Shown here: piece after piece, positions 14,190 to 27,500 of the stretch | Position numbering within the stretch: the first letter of the stretch is position 1 | Layout: the number at the start of each line of letters is the position of its first letter | Assembly (NCBI GenBank): GCA_017562135.1 | Contig: QEYB01000180.1 | Location: 434,001-498,000 of the forward strand | DNA: 64,000 nt | From: Dipylidium caninum | Taxonomy: Eukaryota; Platyhelminthes; Cestoda; Cyclophyllidea; Dipylidiidae | Direction: 5' to 3' | The notes under the pieces: generated by a model | The model's database searches: none | The model's input: the letters and a program-made list of their open reading frames with translations, nothing else | Told to the model about the DNA's origin: nothing | Made by a program: the position numbers and the translations under genes

Positions 14190-17100
14190 AATCGTCTTAT
14201 GGGTTCCCGTGGAACAGGGGTAGCAGCAGGCCTGCTCCGCCGCTTCCAGCAGTCGTCCCGTCACGGTCACCTACTGCGCAGCAGCAGGACTGGTAACGGC
14301 GCCGCGCGGCGTCCGGGTTTGAGCTCACAAACGCGGATCGGCGTCCGGATGGTGCCGAGGCCGCTCTCGGCATGGCTGGACCGACTGGCCGCGCAACTAG
14401 TCTAATTCGCCTTCTATGAACGGCAGTGCTCCTCCATCCACAAATGAGGTTCTGCGAACGGACCCTGAAGAGCAGGGGACCATTGTTGACATGGGTGGGC
14501 GATTTCCACGATATGCGAGTAGGTGTGAGCCTGCTTTCGGTCGTGGTCTTCGGGGTGGAAGGAGCCCACGGTGTCATGGAGGAGGTCTGTTCACCCCTCG
14601 CCGGGGCTGCGGCAATGCCTCCTTCCTTGCGCACGCCCCTTTACTTGCATTCGGACTGCAGGCCCGGTTGTCACACACTTAGTCTTTTTATTCTCATCTA
14701 ACGCAAAATCCGGTGCTCCTCTGGCGGTGTAGCGGACGTGGCTCCGAGAAGTTTGGTTGTCACCTCCTCACGACTTGAGATACACCCCTTCAAAGGCGGT
14801 GATTCCGGCAAAAGGGCGTTGCCACGATGGCTGCAGCGGTCTGGCGGACCGCGATCCGGGCAGACGAGCGCACTTTGGCGGGATTTAATCAGAGTTAAAT
14901 GTCCACACGACCGCGTTAATCGGGACGGGCACAAAGCCCCGTCGTAGTCGTCGTGAAGGGCGCGAGCAGCGCCTGCCCGCGGTTTGGTCTCGGGCGGCAC
15001 CGAGTGTCTGCGTGCCGAATCGCGCGGGCTGCTCAGTCGTGGCCCGCGAGCGAACGTAAACAACGCCGGTTGCGCAACGCTGCCCGCGGCCCAATCAGCC
15101 GGTCAGCGGGCGCCACGCAAAGTGTTTATTCTAGCCCTGCCGCATCGCCTGGTGCCGGGCGCTGCTCGTCGCACCGGCGGCTGGAATGCACCCCGCTTGG
15201 CTCGGCGACCAAACGCCTCCATCGGGCTCGCGCGGAGACTCTGTGAACGCCAACGAAGACTTACTAAAAAGCGCAAAAGATGCAAACGATATGCCGATCC
15301 ACTTGGCCGCGAAACCACGTCTCCTCAAGGAAGGATACTTGCTGGGTCAAGAATTTCACATGGGGGGGGGGCAGTATAACATTGAGAAATGGCACAGGTG
15401 GAGGAAATGGAATACTGCCCCAGTTAAAAAGTTGGCGAAACGCTATCGCCTCCTTAGTGTCGGCCTCGGGTTGAGAGGCCGCCGCGATGGGGAAGACAAG
15501 GCGCCGGGCGGCGGCGGCTCTGTCGTCGGGAGCGCACGCGCCCCGAGACAAGGCGGCGCAGGCGACGCGACGCAGTTTCACACGCGGCTTCTCGCCCGCA
15601 CAGACCTGGCTGCACCGCTGCCGTCACCGCCAGTGGATGGTGCCAAGTTGAGTGAGGCGGCGCCTTATCACTTACGGAGCGAGACGGGCGAGTGGTTGTT
15701 CCGTGGAACGGAAGAAAAAGGCCTACGCACTCAAAGAAAGTGTTGAAGCAGGCGCCGAACAAGTGTTTGGTGGACAGGCACCTGCCAAACAGTGGCAAAG
15801 TATTAACTGGACGTGGTCCCGTTTTATTCGCAAGGGAGACGCCCACATGCTGAAACGGCGCGCCAATGTGCCACAAATGAGGGTTGTGGGGCACTGAGTG
15901 ATTCCCTCTAGAATTTCTCTACGTTTTTCCTCGACCTGTGAGTGCGACGCGCACGGAAGCGAAGTTCGTGAATCAACCGAAACCATGCACTCGTGGCGGC
16001 GGGGGTCTCGCGCTCCGCGGATCGGCAGGCTCGCGCCCCCACTGCGCGCTCCGAATGAGAGGCAGCGCCTCGGCGCCGGTGGCCACGCTAAAAATATGTC
16101 ACCTCCGCGCACCGCGTGGAGTTAACTGCTTCACCATCAACCGCACACACAGAACACGCCTTTCCAATGCGTCACCTTCGCGAAGGACCCAGGCTGTCCG
16201 CCGCCGCCGCCGCCGCCGCCGCTGGTCCGTTCACGCGCGTGGGCTTCTCGTGTCCTCCGCGTGCGGCCGCCATCGGCTCGACCAGCGCCGGCCTAAACTG
16301 GCTCCCACCCACCGGCCCGGAAACTATGAAACGGCCGTTGGATATGAGTAGACAACAAAATGTCCAATCCCTACATTGTTTATTGTATTCAATCCAAATA
16401 ATTTCCTTTAGCCAAGCAGAATATGTCCTTTTAGGAGATATCCCAAGTTTTAGAGTCCATTGATCATTCAAAAGTCCTCTAACAATACCCTTTTGTTTAT
16501 CGTCTGCCCCTCTCCCAAAAATACCTCGTAATTACGAGGGAAGGGCGATAATCGGCCGGCGAGATGTCGGTTGAACGTGGAGGTTGTGGCCGCCGTGCGC
16601 TGTCATGCAGTGCTTTTGCGCCCTGCCGATTGAGCAGTTCCGCTCCTTCCCCTTCCTCACTTTCTTCGCCTGCACGACATCAGTTAGGTGCGCGGCGATG
16701 GGGCTCCTCGACTCTTGCGGTTTCGCCTGTTCGTAGGGAGGAAGGACTAATGGACGGTCACTCCTCGGGCATTGCACCACAGACCAACCGCAATTTCTTG
16801 GTTTGGCGCGATAGACGTCCGTTTCGTAGTTTCAAACCTAATTCTTTAGACAAAGGGCCAACTCGGTCAAGAGCCCCCATCGAAAGCAAAACTGTGCTCG
16901 ATGCCTGTTACCTACAGAAAATTTCATTTTCCTGGGCCGCGACCCAACCCCAAGCGCTCGCTGAGAGACAGTGCGTCGGTTATTTTATACCGGGACCTCG
17001 TCAGCACACCACAAAGCATCAACCGCCGCCTTCGAGCGAAGGTTATCTCGTAGCAGCTTAGTGGTGGTTACTCCCCTCAGCGTCCGCGCCCGGCGGCTTC

Positions 17101-20100
17101 TTCTTGGAATCCTTTGCATAGGAAGCCAGCACACATCGTTTAAACCTGTTTCATTGGTCGATGTGGCAGCTTTCCGGCTTCCAAATTACTCTCTTTGTCC
17201 ACCTCAAGGAGGAATTGAGATATAACCACAATAGTTAACCCGAATCCTCTTTGCACAATTGGAAATAGTGGAATAAAAACGTTGAATAAAGCAATATTCG
17301 GTAGTGACGTTCTACTTGGACCAATTTGACCCAGGTCTCTACGCAAACTATTCTAATCTCTTAAAATATTTCAAAACTCATGGTCGAGAACCACCACCTC
17401 GCGGGTGGGAATCATCGAAAGCGTGCAGAGCAGCAGTGATCCCTCTGTCATTGGGTCAAAAAGACACTAACAGCGCTCATTTGGTATGCTTACGGCGACC
17501 GGAGGGAGGAAGTCCCCTCTCAAGGCGGCAAAGTGACCATCAATCCCGACGCTTGACGGCAATATTCCATTATGGGGGCCACCGAAACGGGGTCCTCTTC
17601 GGCGAGGCAACATGACCTGGTTGATTATTCGGTGGACATCGATGACTTCTGTTACTGGGACTAAACCGCTAAAGACTAACCTGTTAACTGTCCCATAATC
17701 CATTGTGGTGTTGCTTTGTGGCAAGTAGCTTTCGTTTCATTTAGAAGAGGAAAGTATATACTGTCAAAGCGATTATTTTCGGTGGAAAAGATAACTGCAA
17801 CAGGATGGGGTTTGTTAAAAAACGTATTTGTGGGAAATCTGTCAGTAAGAGAAAGCGGTGGCAGAGTTTGTGGTTCCACCGACTCGGACACAATTCCAAC
17901 AACGCCAATTTGACACAATGCCATCCACACTACTTACAAGTTATCAGCAGCGCAATAACGCTACTGTTACTCCGCCGCTTTTTTTCGACAGAACCTGATG
18001 CCTCACACAACGACACGGAGCTCTTTGACTGAAACGCTAATACTAAAGGAGATGGATGGTGACAACGTTCAGACAACGTCAAAAGATTTCAAAAGCCTAT
18101 GTTGCTGGTTAAGACAAGACAAGTCACCACTCACCTTCCACTGGTGTGTTTCACCAACTAGCAGTTTGGCGTAAACGAATGTGTCCACCACCACAGCGCT
18201 ATGCTCTCACCTCTGCAGCAACAATTCCCTCCTCTGAAATCCACACCCACAGAGAATGCCTTGTGGTGCGATGTCAAAGCCTGCCGCGATTGGCGGTGGA
18301 GTCTAGTGAGTGCATTGTCTTTTAGCCTCCTCTGCGGAGGCGAGTGCGAAGACTGCAACACTAACCACAGTCCTGCCCTGCCCTGCCGTGCTGTGCCAGC
18401 TAATATAGCAGGCATCGTTTAACTTCAGATAGCCTAGGCTTGGGCTCGCGTGGGAGGCGGCAGTGCAGCAGAGCCCTAAGCAAGCGCGGGCTGTCAAGTG
18501 TGGAACCGAGAGCCTTCGGCGTCGGTTTAGGCAAGGCAGGCCACTCCCGGACGTATAATGTCGGTGAGGAGATGAAGGGTGTAACCTGCCGACCAATTAA
18601 AGTCTTCAGCTTCGAAGCACTTTCAACAAGCGCCGTCGACAACGAGAATAACCTCAACTAGAAACGAAATGAGGGTGGCGGGGAAAAGGGCACGGTAGTG
18701 CGTACAAAAGCGCGCCATACCTCCGCTACGTCCGTCCAGGGCTCTGAAAGTGGACAGTTTAAAATGTCACGCAAACTGCCCCTTCTTGGATCCTAACGAG
18801 TAGAGAAGAATCGCGTTGCTGAGGGTTCATTGGAATGGGCGGCATCTAAAACAGCGACGGGTGCGACAGATCTGTCGAGTTTCGTGATGCAATTCGCAGG
18901 GTTGGAGGCGCGAGGGCTTTTTCCGCTACTCTTCCACCGGAGCACATAAAAACAGACCGCGGAAAACCATGACGGGGGACTAGCCGAAACACACACTGGA
19001 TGCTTGTAACGAAAGGGCTTTTACGCGAAACGCTGCCGCGACACCCGTCCCCTCCTCGTCAGCCTCCCAAAGCCACCGGCGGGCGACGCCACGAATGCCT
19101 CCCGATGGTTGGCCTCGCACAGCTCCCCAATTCCCCTACCAACGAGGTCCTTTCAAGGGCGCAGACTGGCAGAAAAACGGCGCCTATATCTGCATTGTCT
19201 TCCGCAGTAAAGTTGCCTTGTCACGACGAGAAGGTAGTCCACGCGTCACGGAAGAGAAGTATGTCCCATGCCTTGGAGAGATCTGCTTTTCTCAAGCGTT
19301 CGCTCCATCGGCTAGGTCGCCGCCTTGGCAAGGATTCACTGGCAGCACCTGACAGGTATGCAGCAGCCTAAGTAGCTGACCCGGCTGAGCACTGACAAAA
19401 CTGACGTAGGAGGGCAAGGCGCTTTGCCCACAACTTCGTCCACTCGGTGGATGCCAGAAACCCCCTCGAAAGCGACATCGCCCCCCTTTCTTGGCGCCTT
19501 TATCCCCAACAAATGCCCTGCCTGATCGAAAGCACCAGCCTCGGCGCCCGACATTTCGGCCAGGGCGGTGCAGCAGTTGGCGCGGAGAAGCGGCTCCCAC
19601 GGATGCGGCGTCGTCTCGTCCTTGTCCTCGCCCGCCAAAATCATCCCGAGGGTGCCGTGGTGCGAGAAAGCTTTGTGCCGCCAAGTCCATCACCTACATT
19701 TTCACGCTCTTTTTTCATGCGACCAGTGAAGAGCCACCGGAACTTCGGTTTCATTGCCCGTGCTGTCGTCCTATTACGCAAGCGGGACATAATTTCTGCG
19801 GTAAAATTTCGCAGGGGATCACGGGGAAGGAGGCTGTGCTGTTCACAGCCAACGCGGCATAACCTCCTGTGACCTCGCCTGTGACGGACGGATGATTGAC
19901 ACACTCAGGCGGGTCGATGGGCTGGAGGGGCTGCTGCGCCCAAAGGGGCGGCGGATGCTGGTCCTTAATCACACGCGGAGTGGGTGGAAGGGATGTGTGA
20001 TCGAGGAACGTCTGCTCGAACGGGCGTTCCTCATAGTCTACGCGCAATGGAGTACACACAGCCTCACACAACCTTATTCCAGTTTACTTCAGTGGAGTTT

Positions 20101-20360
20101 GCTGGTTCCTTCTAGAACACTCTTATCCCCTTCGTTGGCACAGACACGATGTTGCACTCCTGACTTGTTTGGCACACCTCGGCGTGCCAACGCTCGCCGC
20201 ACTGTCATCGGGAGCAAAGACGACCTCGTTCCTGTTGGGGGCGCGCCCTCACGAGCCCACTCCGCCCGCCCGGGGGCCCAGCGTGAGTGTGGCGGGCTCG
20301 ACACGGTCCTGCGCTCTGCATATGCGCGGTGCAGGAGCGCCGTGACCATGTCGGGCACCG
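14190..20360. other. GC-rich, gene-poor stretch
   Basis: Base composition changes abruptly near 14,190 from AT-rich to strongly GC/CpG-rich. Many long frames are open on both strands because stop codons are scarce, but none has splice framing, a start context or a recognisable family. A run of 10 G lies at 15,362-15,371 and a (CGC)n codon repeat at about 16,200-16,220. No transposase or reverse transcriptase motif was found. Confidence 0.5.
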
Positions 20361-20370
20361 AGGCTTCGGG

Positions 20371-20420
20371 CAGGAGGGTTTTGAAGACGCCTTTGCACGC
20401 TAAAATGCTCTCCTTTATTA
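20371..20420 (-). CDS. Possible C-terminal exon of the KChIP-like gene
   Basis: After an acceptor CCTTGCAG, the minus strand reads ATAAAGGAGAGC..., giving IKESILACKGVFKTLL. If joined in phase 1 to an upstream donor after 21,057 this yields CQNAIIKESILACKGV. It sits where KChIPs end with a short amphipathic helix, but the sequence identity is low. The frame stays open well beyond 20,371, so the end is arbitrary. Confidence 0.2.
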
Positions 20421-20938
20421 CTGCAAGGGTGCCGAAGTGACTAGGTGGAGTGGGTGGACACGGGCACAGTCCGGGCCAATGACAAAGGGGCGCACAGTCG
20501 CATTGAATCGCGAGTTTTGCATGTACCCACTTTGTGGAGTCACTCAGCACGGAGTGGAGGGAGGTGCGTCAGATGGCTGTGTGGAGGCATCCAAGGGCGT
20601 CCGGTATGTTCGGGTCCTACAAGGACGAGGGGAGTTAGCTTGCCCAGAGCCATCAATAACAGCCACCCGCTTTGCCGTCCTAATTGGGCAGTTGCCTCGG
20701 GGCTAGACGACCTTGTGATCTAGAGACACCCCACCCACCCGCGTGATTGGTCAGTCCGCAGCGGGACGCACCTCCACATAAGCGCTCTTGTCGTCGCACG
20801 CTCTGCCACGGCGCTCTCGCCGGCGGAGAGCAGGCCCGGCCGGCATGCTGCCGACGCGTCCGGGCACGCGGCCGCCCTCACAAGGGCGGGGGGCGAGCAT
20901 GCCGTGGGACTGTGACATGCTAGCTGGGCGCTATTCGC

Positions 20939-20950
20939 GGGGGGGGGGGG
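20939..20950. repeat. Poly-G run (12 G)
   Basis: Twelve consecutive G downstream of the KChIP-like EF-hand exon. Confidence 0.9.
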
Positions 20951-21056
20951 AGCGGGTGAGGCGGATACGTTGACGGTGGGGATTGCAGCATCAAGAACAT
21001 CACAAGAAAGCATGAGGGCGTCATGCTCGGAGGACATGCATGCAAGGCAAATGGAC

Positions 21057-24000
21057 TTGCGTTTTGACAAGCCTCCAGGAATTCCTCGGGACTTATGACG
21101 CCGTCCTGGTTGATATCGAGTTTCTACAACGGCAGACACAAAACGGGACTCACGTTTCAACAGAACTTGCAACGGTGACGAGCCGACAGCGCAGAGCACT
21201 GGCTGACGCGTCGGGACGACATGCACCCTCTGGTGGGAGCCCGCGGAAGGGGAGCTCCGCACGCCCACGGGGGTCCCGTCGACCGGCGCAACGCAGACAG
21301 CAGTGAAATGCGTAAATGTGGAGTGAGGCGGGAAGCGGGAGGGGGGGCGAGGGCGAGGGGGCTTCGCAAGCGAGTCAGTTAACGACTAGGCGGCCGTCAG
21401 AAGAAAAAGGGTGCAAAGCTCACACTGAACACAAACTCCATGTGGTCCCTCACCGACGCCTCTTCATAGGGCGGGTCTGTGTGCTTGCCGAGAAGATTGT
21501 AGATGGACTGAACAACCTTCAGCATCTCGGTCTTGTCGATGACGCCGTCGCCTTCTGTATCGTAGAGTTGGAATATCCACATCAGCTTGGATGTCGCCGA
21601 GCCGTGGATTAGGGAGGAGAGGCAACGCACCAGTTGCTGCAATGGGAGAAATGAGGAGAGGACGGTGAACGCCAATACTGGCGCGTGCTTTAGACCCTTC
21701 ATGGCCAGCTGAAGAGGCCGAGGAGCCCGACCCACGTCGGCATGAGCACGTGAGTCACATTCCCGCCGGTTAGAGAAGAAGTGGCTGCACCGGCGCGTGC
21801 ACACGAGGCAGTCGAGCCACGGCAGGGCAGTCCCGCCCCCTCGACTGAGACGCATCCAAGACAATAAATGCTTTTGGCGAGGCAGCACCCGAGGCGGCGT
21901 CAGAGTAAGTGAAGAAGCATGTGTTGGCGCAAATGCCATAGTAAAGAGTTTCACGGTTTTTCGTGCGACTTCTTCCGTCCAAAGGCGTGGAGTCCCCAGA
22001 CTCTTTGCTCACGAGGCAGAGCCTGTTAGGCGCGTCAACATTTCGCCACGGCTTGGCAACAAAAAAGCGGACAACACTCCAGCACCCGATCGCCCATGCT
22101 TCGTGAGCTCATGTGTCAAAGGCTTTGGGCGAGAGCTGCCTTCTTCCCTCAGGTGAAGCCTGCCAAAGCGTGGTCGGAGCGCCCTCTTTAAGGACGCACC
22201 GGCCGTGATGGGAACCTCGCTTCCCCCGACTCCCACTGGACGGCTCGCGGTGGATGAGGGCCGCGACTGGACGGTGACGCGTGCGGTCAGCGACTCACCG
22301 TCTCAAGACCGGGCTGCTGCCGAGGCATGCGGCTCGGGGCAGCGCCAGCATCAGCCACCGTGTCCGTCACGCTCCACCTTCTGCACCCATCACATCGCAC
22401 TGCGCTGTGCTACTTCAACCATCAATACTCAAGCTCGACGACTCCAAGCGGCGGATGGAGGACGTGGCGATGCGGTGGGGAGGTGGCGCTACCACAGACA
22501 GAATCCAAGCTGCGACAACCTACCTCAAAGGTTATTTTGCCTTGATTAGAGTTGGTGAGTGTTCTGAATACAAAATGGGCGTACATGTTGGCATCTGAAA
22601 GGGAAAGGAAAGGCGTTTTCGATTCCGCTCCGTTGCGCTGCGCTCCGATGGAAATCCACACGGGCAAATGCTCAAAACAGGAGTAGGTGAATTTGCCCTG
22701 ATTGTCCCACCGATGAGGGGAGGCACTCGACGACATGCTGCCCTGCCCGACACGGGAGGAGAAGTCAGGCTGTCGTAAAAGCGCGCCCAGTGGAGGAACG
22801 CAAATGTGAATGCTAATCTGATGCGAACGTGGCAGCCAGTGATGTTTGTTCGTCAAATGATTCTGCCGCGCGACGTCTCCGTAGTTGGCTGAGCGACTGT
22901 CGCGGTGGACCAACGAGGGCCACAGTTGTGGCATGTCGTCAGTTCGGGCCCCGCGTCAGCCCCCATCAAAACGGCCGACATTGCGAAGGAGCTCGCACCG
23001 ACCTAAAGGCTGCAACATGTCTCACGGAGTCGTGGCGCCTGCAGGCCACAGGTTTAAGGGTAGCTGAGGCGGACTGGGTGGGAGCGTTTGTCCGTGCTGA
23101 TGTTAACTGGCGCACCACACCTAAACTTGGGCGAAACCAAGGTTCTCCCTCCTCTCTTTTCGCTTTTCCCCTCTGTAATTATCGCCACAGACGGCGGTGG
23201 AGACCGTGCCAAGGCGCACGCGGTTGACCATGAGACCCGTTCCCACGGCGACCCACTTGATGAGGAGGTCTTCCAACCGCTGGTGCGCTGGTGCAGTGGA
23301 AGTCAGCACGGACTTCCCAAAAGGGGCGTCAGCAGCATCCAGAATGGAGGGGCTACTGCAAACTCCGCCGTCTCCAGGTGGCGCGGTTTTTGTCGTCGAC
23401 GTGGTCGCGGCAGTGCGCTCCACATGCCGAGCTCTATGCGTCTTATGGCGTCGTCGGCACAGACGGTAGAGGTCGAGAAAGGGCGCCACCGGCCCCTTCG
23501 ACCACTTCTCGTCGGGAGTCGCGAATGAGCTCGGCTTAAAAAATTAGCCTGTTGCTGAAGTTAAAAGAAGTCGCGTTGGCTGTTGCCTGAGGCATCGGCA
23601 GACGCTGAGTCGAAACCGTGAGAGGCAGGAAAGGGAAGCATTCTTACCTCCTTGTGGGAAAAATTTGCCGTATATGAGCTTGAAAACCTCCTCAGTGAGG
23701 TATCCCGTCGGGCAGTCCTATAAGGATAAACGTTCCGTCAGCCGCGATGCGCACCTCGGCAATGCAGGAGCAGTTGCGATGCACCGCGTCCGTCGCCCGG
23801 CCGACAGCGAGGTTTGTGGCGCGACCCGAAAGGTGCGCACCCTGCGCGAGGGCTCGTCGCCACGGCCGAGCAGGCGGACAAACACGGTGGAGGTGGGGAG
23901 TGCGAGAGATCACCTCAGCGACAAGGCTCACGAGCACGTCAGTTGGTGAAACACTTTAAAACGACACACACAAAGTCACACGGGCCTTTTGTCCGCCATA

Positions 24001-24593
24001 CGCGGTGGGGAGGTTGGTCCGCCCTCCGCCTTAGCTGCCAGGCGTCTTCCTGCCCGCGGCCCACCGGCTCCAGCCGCCAGGAGAGGTCAAATAGCCTGTG
24101 CGCGCGGTCACCCAACATCGTCACAATCTTTTATTTCTTCTCAGCAGAAGCCTCAACTGCGCTTGCCCCTTGAATCCGCCGTTCGGCCGCGGCCGGCCAG
24201 TAGCCCCGACCTGAGTGTCCACGAGTGCGTAAGTCTGTGGACAGCTTTGTCTAGTAAAATACCTAATGAAGACTGGACGACAGGCTAATTTTCTTCAGTA
24301 AATACGGGCATAAGGCGGCGTCGAGACGACCGAGATCGATGGCGCCTCAACAGACTTGCCTCCCCGCCAGGACCTCCGACTCCCACATACATTTAGCGCA
24401 TTAATAATGGGATGTCGAACCTCTTTAAATCCGCGGTAAATAGTTTGTAGCTCTCGCCGCGAGAACTGCGTACTTTTCAGCAGCGTCTGAATGGAGACTG
24501 GCTTTTGATGAAAGTAACTGGCTTCAATTTCGTCCAAGTCAGCGTCTGAAAGAACAAGGTAAATATCAGTAGACAACTCTTCTCCAAAATCCA
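21057..24593 (-). CDS. KCNIP: KChIP-like neuronal calcium sensor (EF-hand protein)
   Basis: Five minus-strand exons join with consistent phase: 24,421-24,593, 23,648-23,717, 22,524-22,594, 21,424-21,636 and 21,057/21,061-21,123, about 198 residues. Order: a helix ending FSRRELQTIYRGFKE; the CPTG-type EF1 that cannot bind Ca2+, as in all neuronal calcium sensors; EF2 (YAHFVFRTL, loop TNSNQGKITFE); EF3 with a good loop DTEGDGVIDKTE; EF4 with loop DINQDGVISPEE, then FLEACQN. YRGFK, the YAH.VF segment, LLGKHTDP and FLEACQ favour potassium-channel-interacting proteins (KChIP/calsenilin) over neurocalcin or recoverin. KChIPs bind the N-terminus of Kv4 channels and tune A-type K+ current. EF2 lacks the position-1 Asp. 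The first coding exon is not found; the 24,421 exon starts in phase 1. The last few codons are unresolved: the final intron may use a GC donor (AAC|GCAAGT after 21,061) or a GT donor after 21,057, with an acceptor at 20,421. No myristoylation N-terminus is visible. Confidence 0.85.
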
Positions 24594-24599
24594 CTGGGA

Positions 24600-27500
24600 G
24601 TGGTAGGGGCTATCAGGGATAATTCGGGACAAAGACTCCAGTAGCAAACACCACCCTGTCAGCTTGAGGTCATGTGGCTTTTGAAAGTCATTTCATCCGC
24701 GAGGAGTGCGCCCAAAGGCCGCACCACTAGCCTCTTTGGGCCATTGTGCAGGTGGTCAGTCGGGATGGAGGAGGCACGCGCCCGAGGGGCGTGGGGTCCT
24801 CTGGCTGCTGCGCAGCCCCACAGGCGGGGGAGTGACAGCGGAGGGCACCGACGCCAGAGCCCGATGCCCGTGCGGCGATGCGGTCGGGGTCGAGGGGGGG
24901 GGGGGGGAAAGGGGAAGGAGGCGGGACGAGAAATCCGACGTGCGGTTGGACTAGCTCAGGCCGCGCGCTATGAGACTGTGCTGCTGGCTTTGCTGGCCCA
25001 TTTAACAGCGCACGCAAAAGCGAGTGGGACCATACACATGCTTGAATGTGCACCTGTGGACGCGTTGTTCCGCTGATGGGCGCTTTGCACCATTAAACGT
25101 GCACAGAGGTTATGGCAAAAGGGAGTTAGTGCCAACTTGACTGCGACGAATTATAGAGTCTACTTAGATCGCATCGTCGTACCCAGGTGCTTAGCTGTCT
25201 TGTCCGTCCATCGAGAAAGAGCGGCCCTGAATCCCTTTCTGAGAGCAAACGGCATAACTAAGTCCACCGAGAAATCTCGCTTCTTGCCATTGATCGTGTT
25301 CACGATGTATGTGGCTTCAGTTCATTCCTCTGGCAGGAACGGCGGTTTCGCGCATCTTATCCGGGCAAAGTGAGCCAATTGGAGCGAGTCTCTTCGCAAA
25401 CAGCCAATGGGAATGGCGTGTTTTATGAAACCTGCACTTTTTGTGGATCTCGCAGTTAATAGGCTACAAATATTCACATATTATCGGCATGTGGTGCTGC
25501 AAAAACGCCGAGCACTCGAAGTCAAAGACAGTAACCACCTTGTCGCAAAATAGGTAGCCCCTCCTCCTCATCCAATGGGAGAATGTTCCAAATTTTAGGA
25601 CTGAAGCAACTATTACTCGGTCGGTCTGCCAGTCTGTCAGTATTTCAAGAGAAGGTAGCATTCATCCATCCACCATCTTAAGCAAATGTCAACTACTCTC
25701 AGCAGCGGGCCGACTAGTTTTAAAATTGGAGTCAAAGAAGGCTTGGACGAAGAAGGCGAGCACCTCATGGAAAGGGATGAGTAAAATAACTTGACCTACG
25801 GGAGGAGGGTGTATTCACTAACGCCCACGAAGCTGCTTAATTCAAGGTGTTAGGCGACAAAATAAGGGTATATGATAGCAAGGCGGCACATGCCGACTGT
25901 CATTGCAGTCAAGCTCTCCAACGATCTCCCCGGCCCTGTCCACACACCTTGCAAATCCACCTAAACACTCCTGGCTAAATCTTTGTTACTCATAAAATAT
26001 AAGTAGAAACTTTAAACAAACACTGCCTACTAGCGCCATGGAAAACCAAATTGACAGCTAAATCGGCCTGAGGGAATGATTTCTGCGGCGGCGGCTAAGA
26101 GGAGTTTGAGATGAATCTAATGCCATTAGGACCAAGATCACTCTTCTTATGGGCTGCGTTTGTCCGTCTCCTGCGACCAATCGCAGAAGGCATTTCATTT
26201 AGCAGCGTTAATGTTACCGTAACCCTGGCCGGCTTTTGAACACAAATAAATTCAGTTAGGATATGTAGGTGAAAACAGGCTCATTGACAAGGAAGCAGAA
26301 GTGTCAGAGTTTGTGGTAGCCTATGATAATCCAGTCGTAGAGCTATACACTTTACAACGCCATCACCTAGTGCTGCAGTATCCGGTCACAGGCAACCACT
26401 GGATGCCAGTAGTTAATTTACACAATGTAGGCGCCTTTTGCGGTTACACGATGCCGCACTCCTATCGCCTCATAAATGTGTCGGAAGCAGAGCACTTAAC
26501 GGATAACTATTAAGGAGTGCCGCAGGGATCTAGCCCAGCTCCCTAACGCAGCAGTGGCAGCACCAGTCGCTTCACTGTTTCTTCGTCGGATCCTGTTGGT
26601 TTGACCGCTCCAGCGTAAAATGGTTAGGATGGGAGGGGAAGCCCGTCCCCGTTCCACTTTTGCGAGGTATAAAGTGCGTGACTAAATCCCTTCAACGAAC
26701 GATTTCACAACAATTAGCGGCAAGAAGAACAGTCAGAGATAACAACATCGAAAGCAAAATTCCACTTCCCTGAAGACCCAACAAGACACATCGCACACGA
26801 CGCAATCATTAGTCGCCTTCCACTCAAGCTGCAAGACAAAAAATTCCAGCCGCCGGATTTTTGTCACCTCGGCGCCCGTGGCGCGAATATTTTCAGCAGA
26901 GTGAGAAGCGGCCAAGACTACCTCTTTGTGTGGGCCAACGGCGCCCACGGTGGTCTGGTTGAAATCGAAATCACCATAACAAGAAGTTTAACAAACTGCC
27001 ATCCGAAAACGTTGTCAAATGATTTCGCCTTCGTGGAGAGCCAGTTCCGGTTGCTTCTGCGATCCTATTTGCCATAAATCCAGTTACTAGAATATCGGCC
27101 TAATAACACCCCGACAGATGCTGTCACGACGATGGATCCATTCTCGGAGTCCCAAGGGGAATGCGCCGGGATTCCAGCGCCCCAAAGCGCCTTTCTTCTG
27201 CTGAAAGAGGGTATTGGCGACCAGAGGCCCTGCGCACCATACTGACGCTCAGTGAAGCTTTAGGCGTAACGACAACTGAAATCTGCGGCCACGCAGGTTG
27301 CGGTCTACCCACTGCAACCTTCGTCTCCGATGCACCGCAGGGGCTGTTGAGGGGCAGAGTGAGGACGATTCGGCAGAAACGAGTCGCCGTGGTGACGCGT
27401 GGAAGAGCTGCGCCAGTGCAGCACTGGGAGCAGTAAGCCGAATGAATTAAGGCGGGAAGTAGTTAATTCAGCTCACCTCGTCCGCACTCCACCCCGACCT

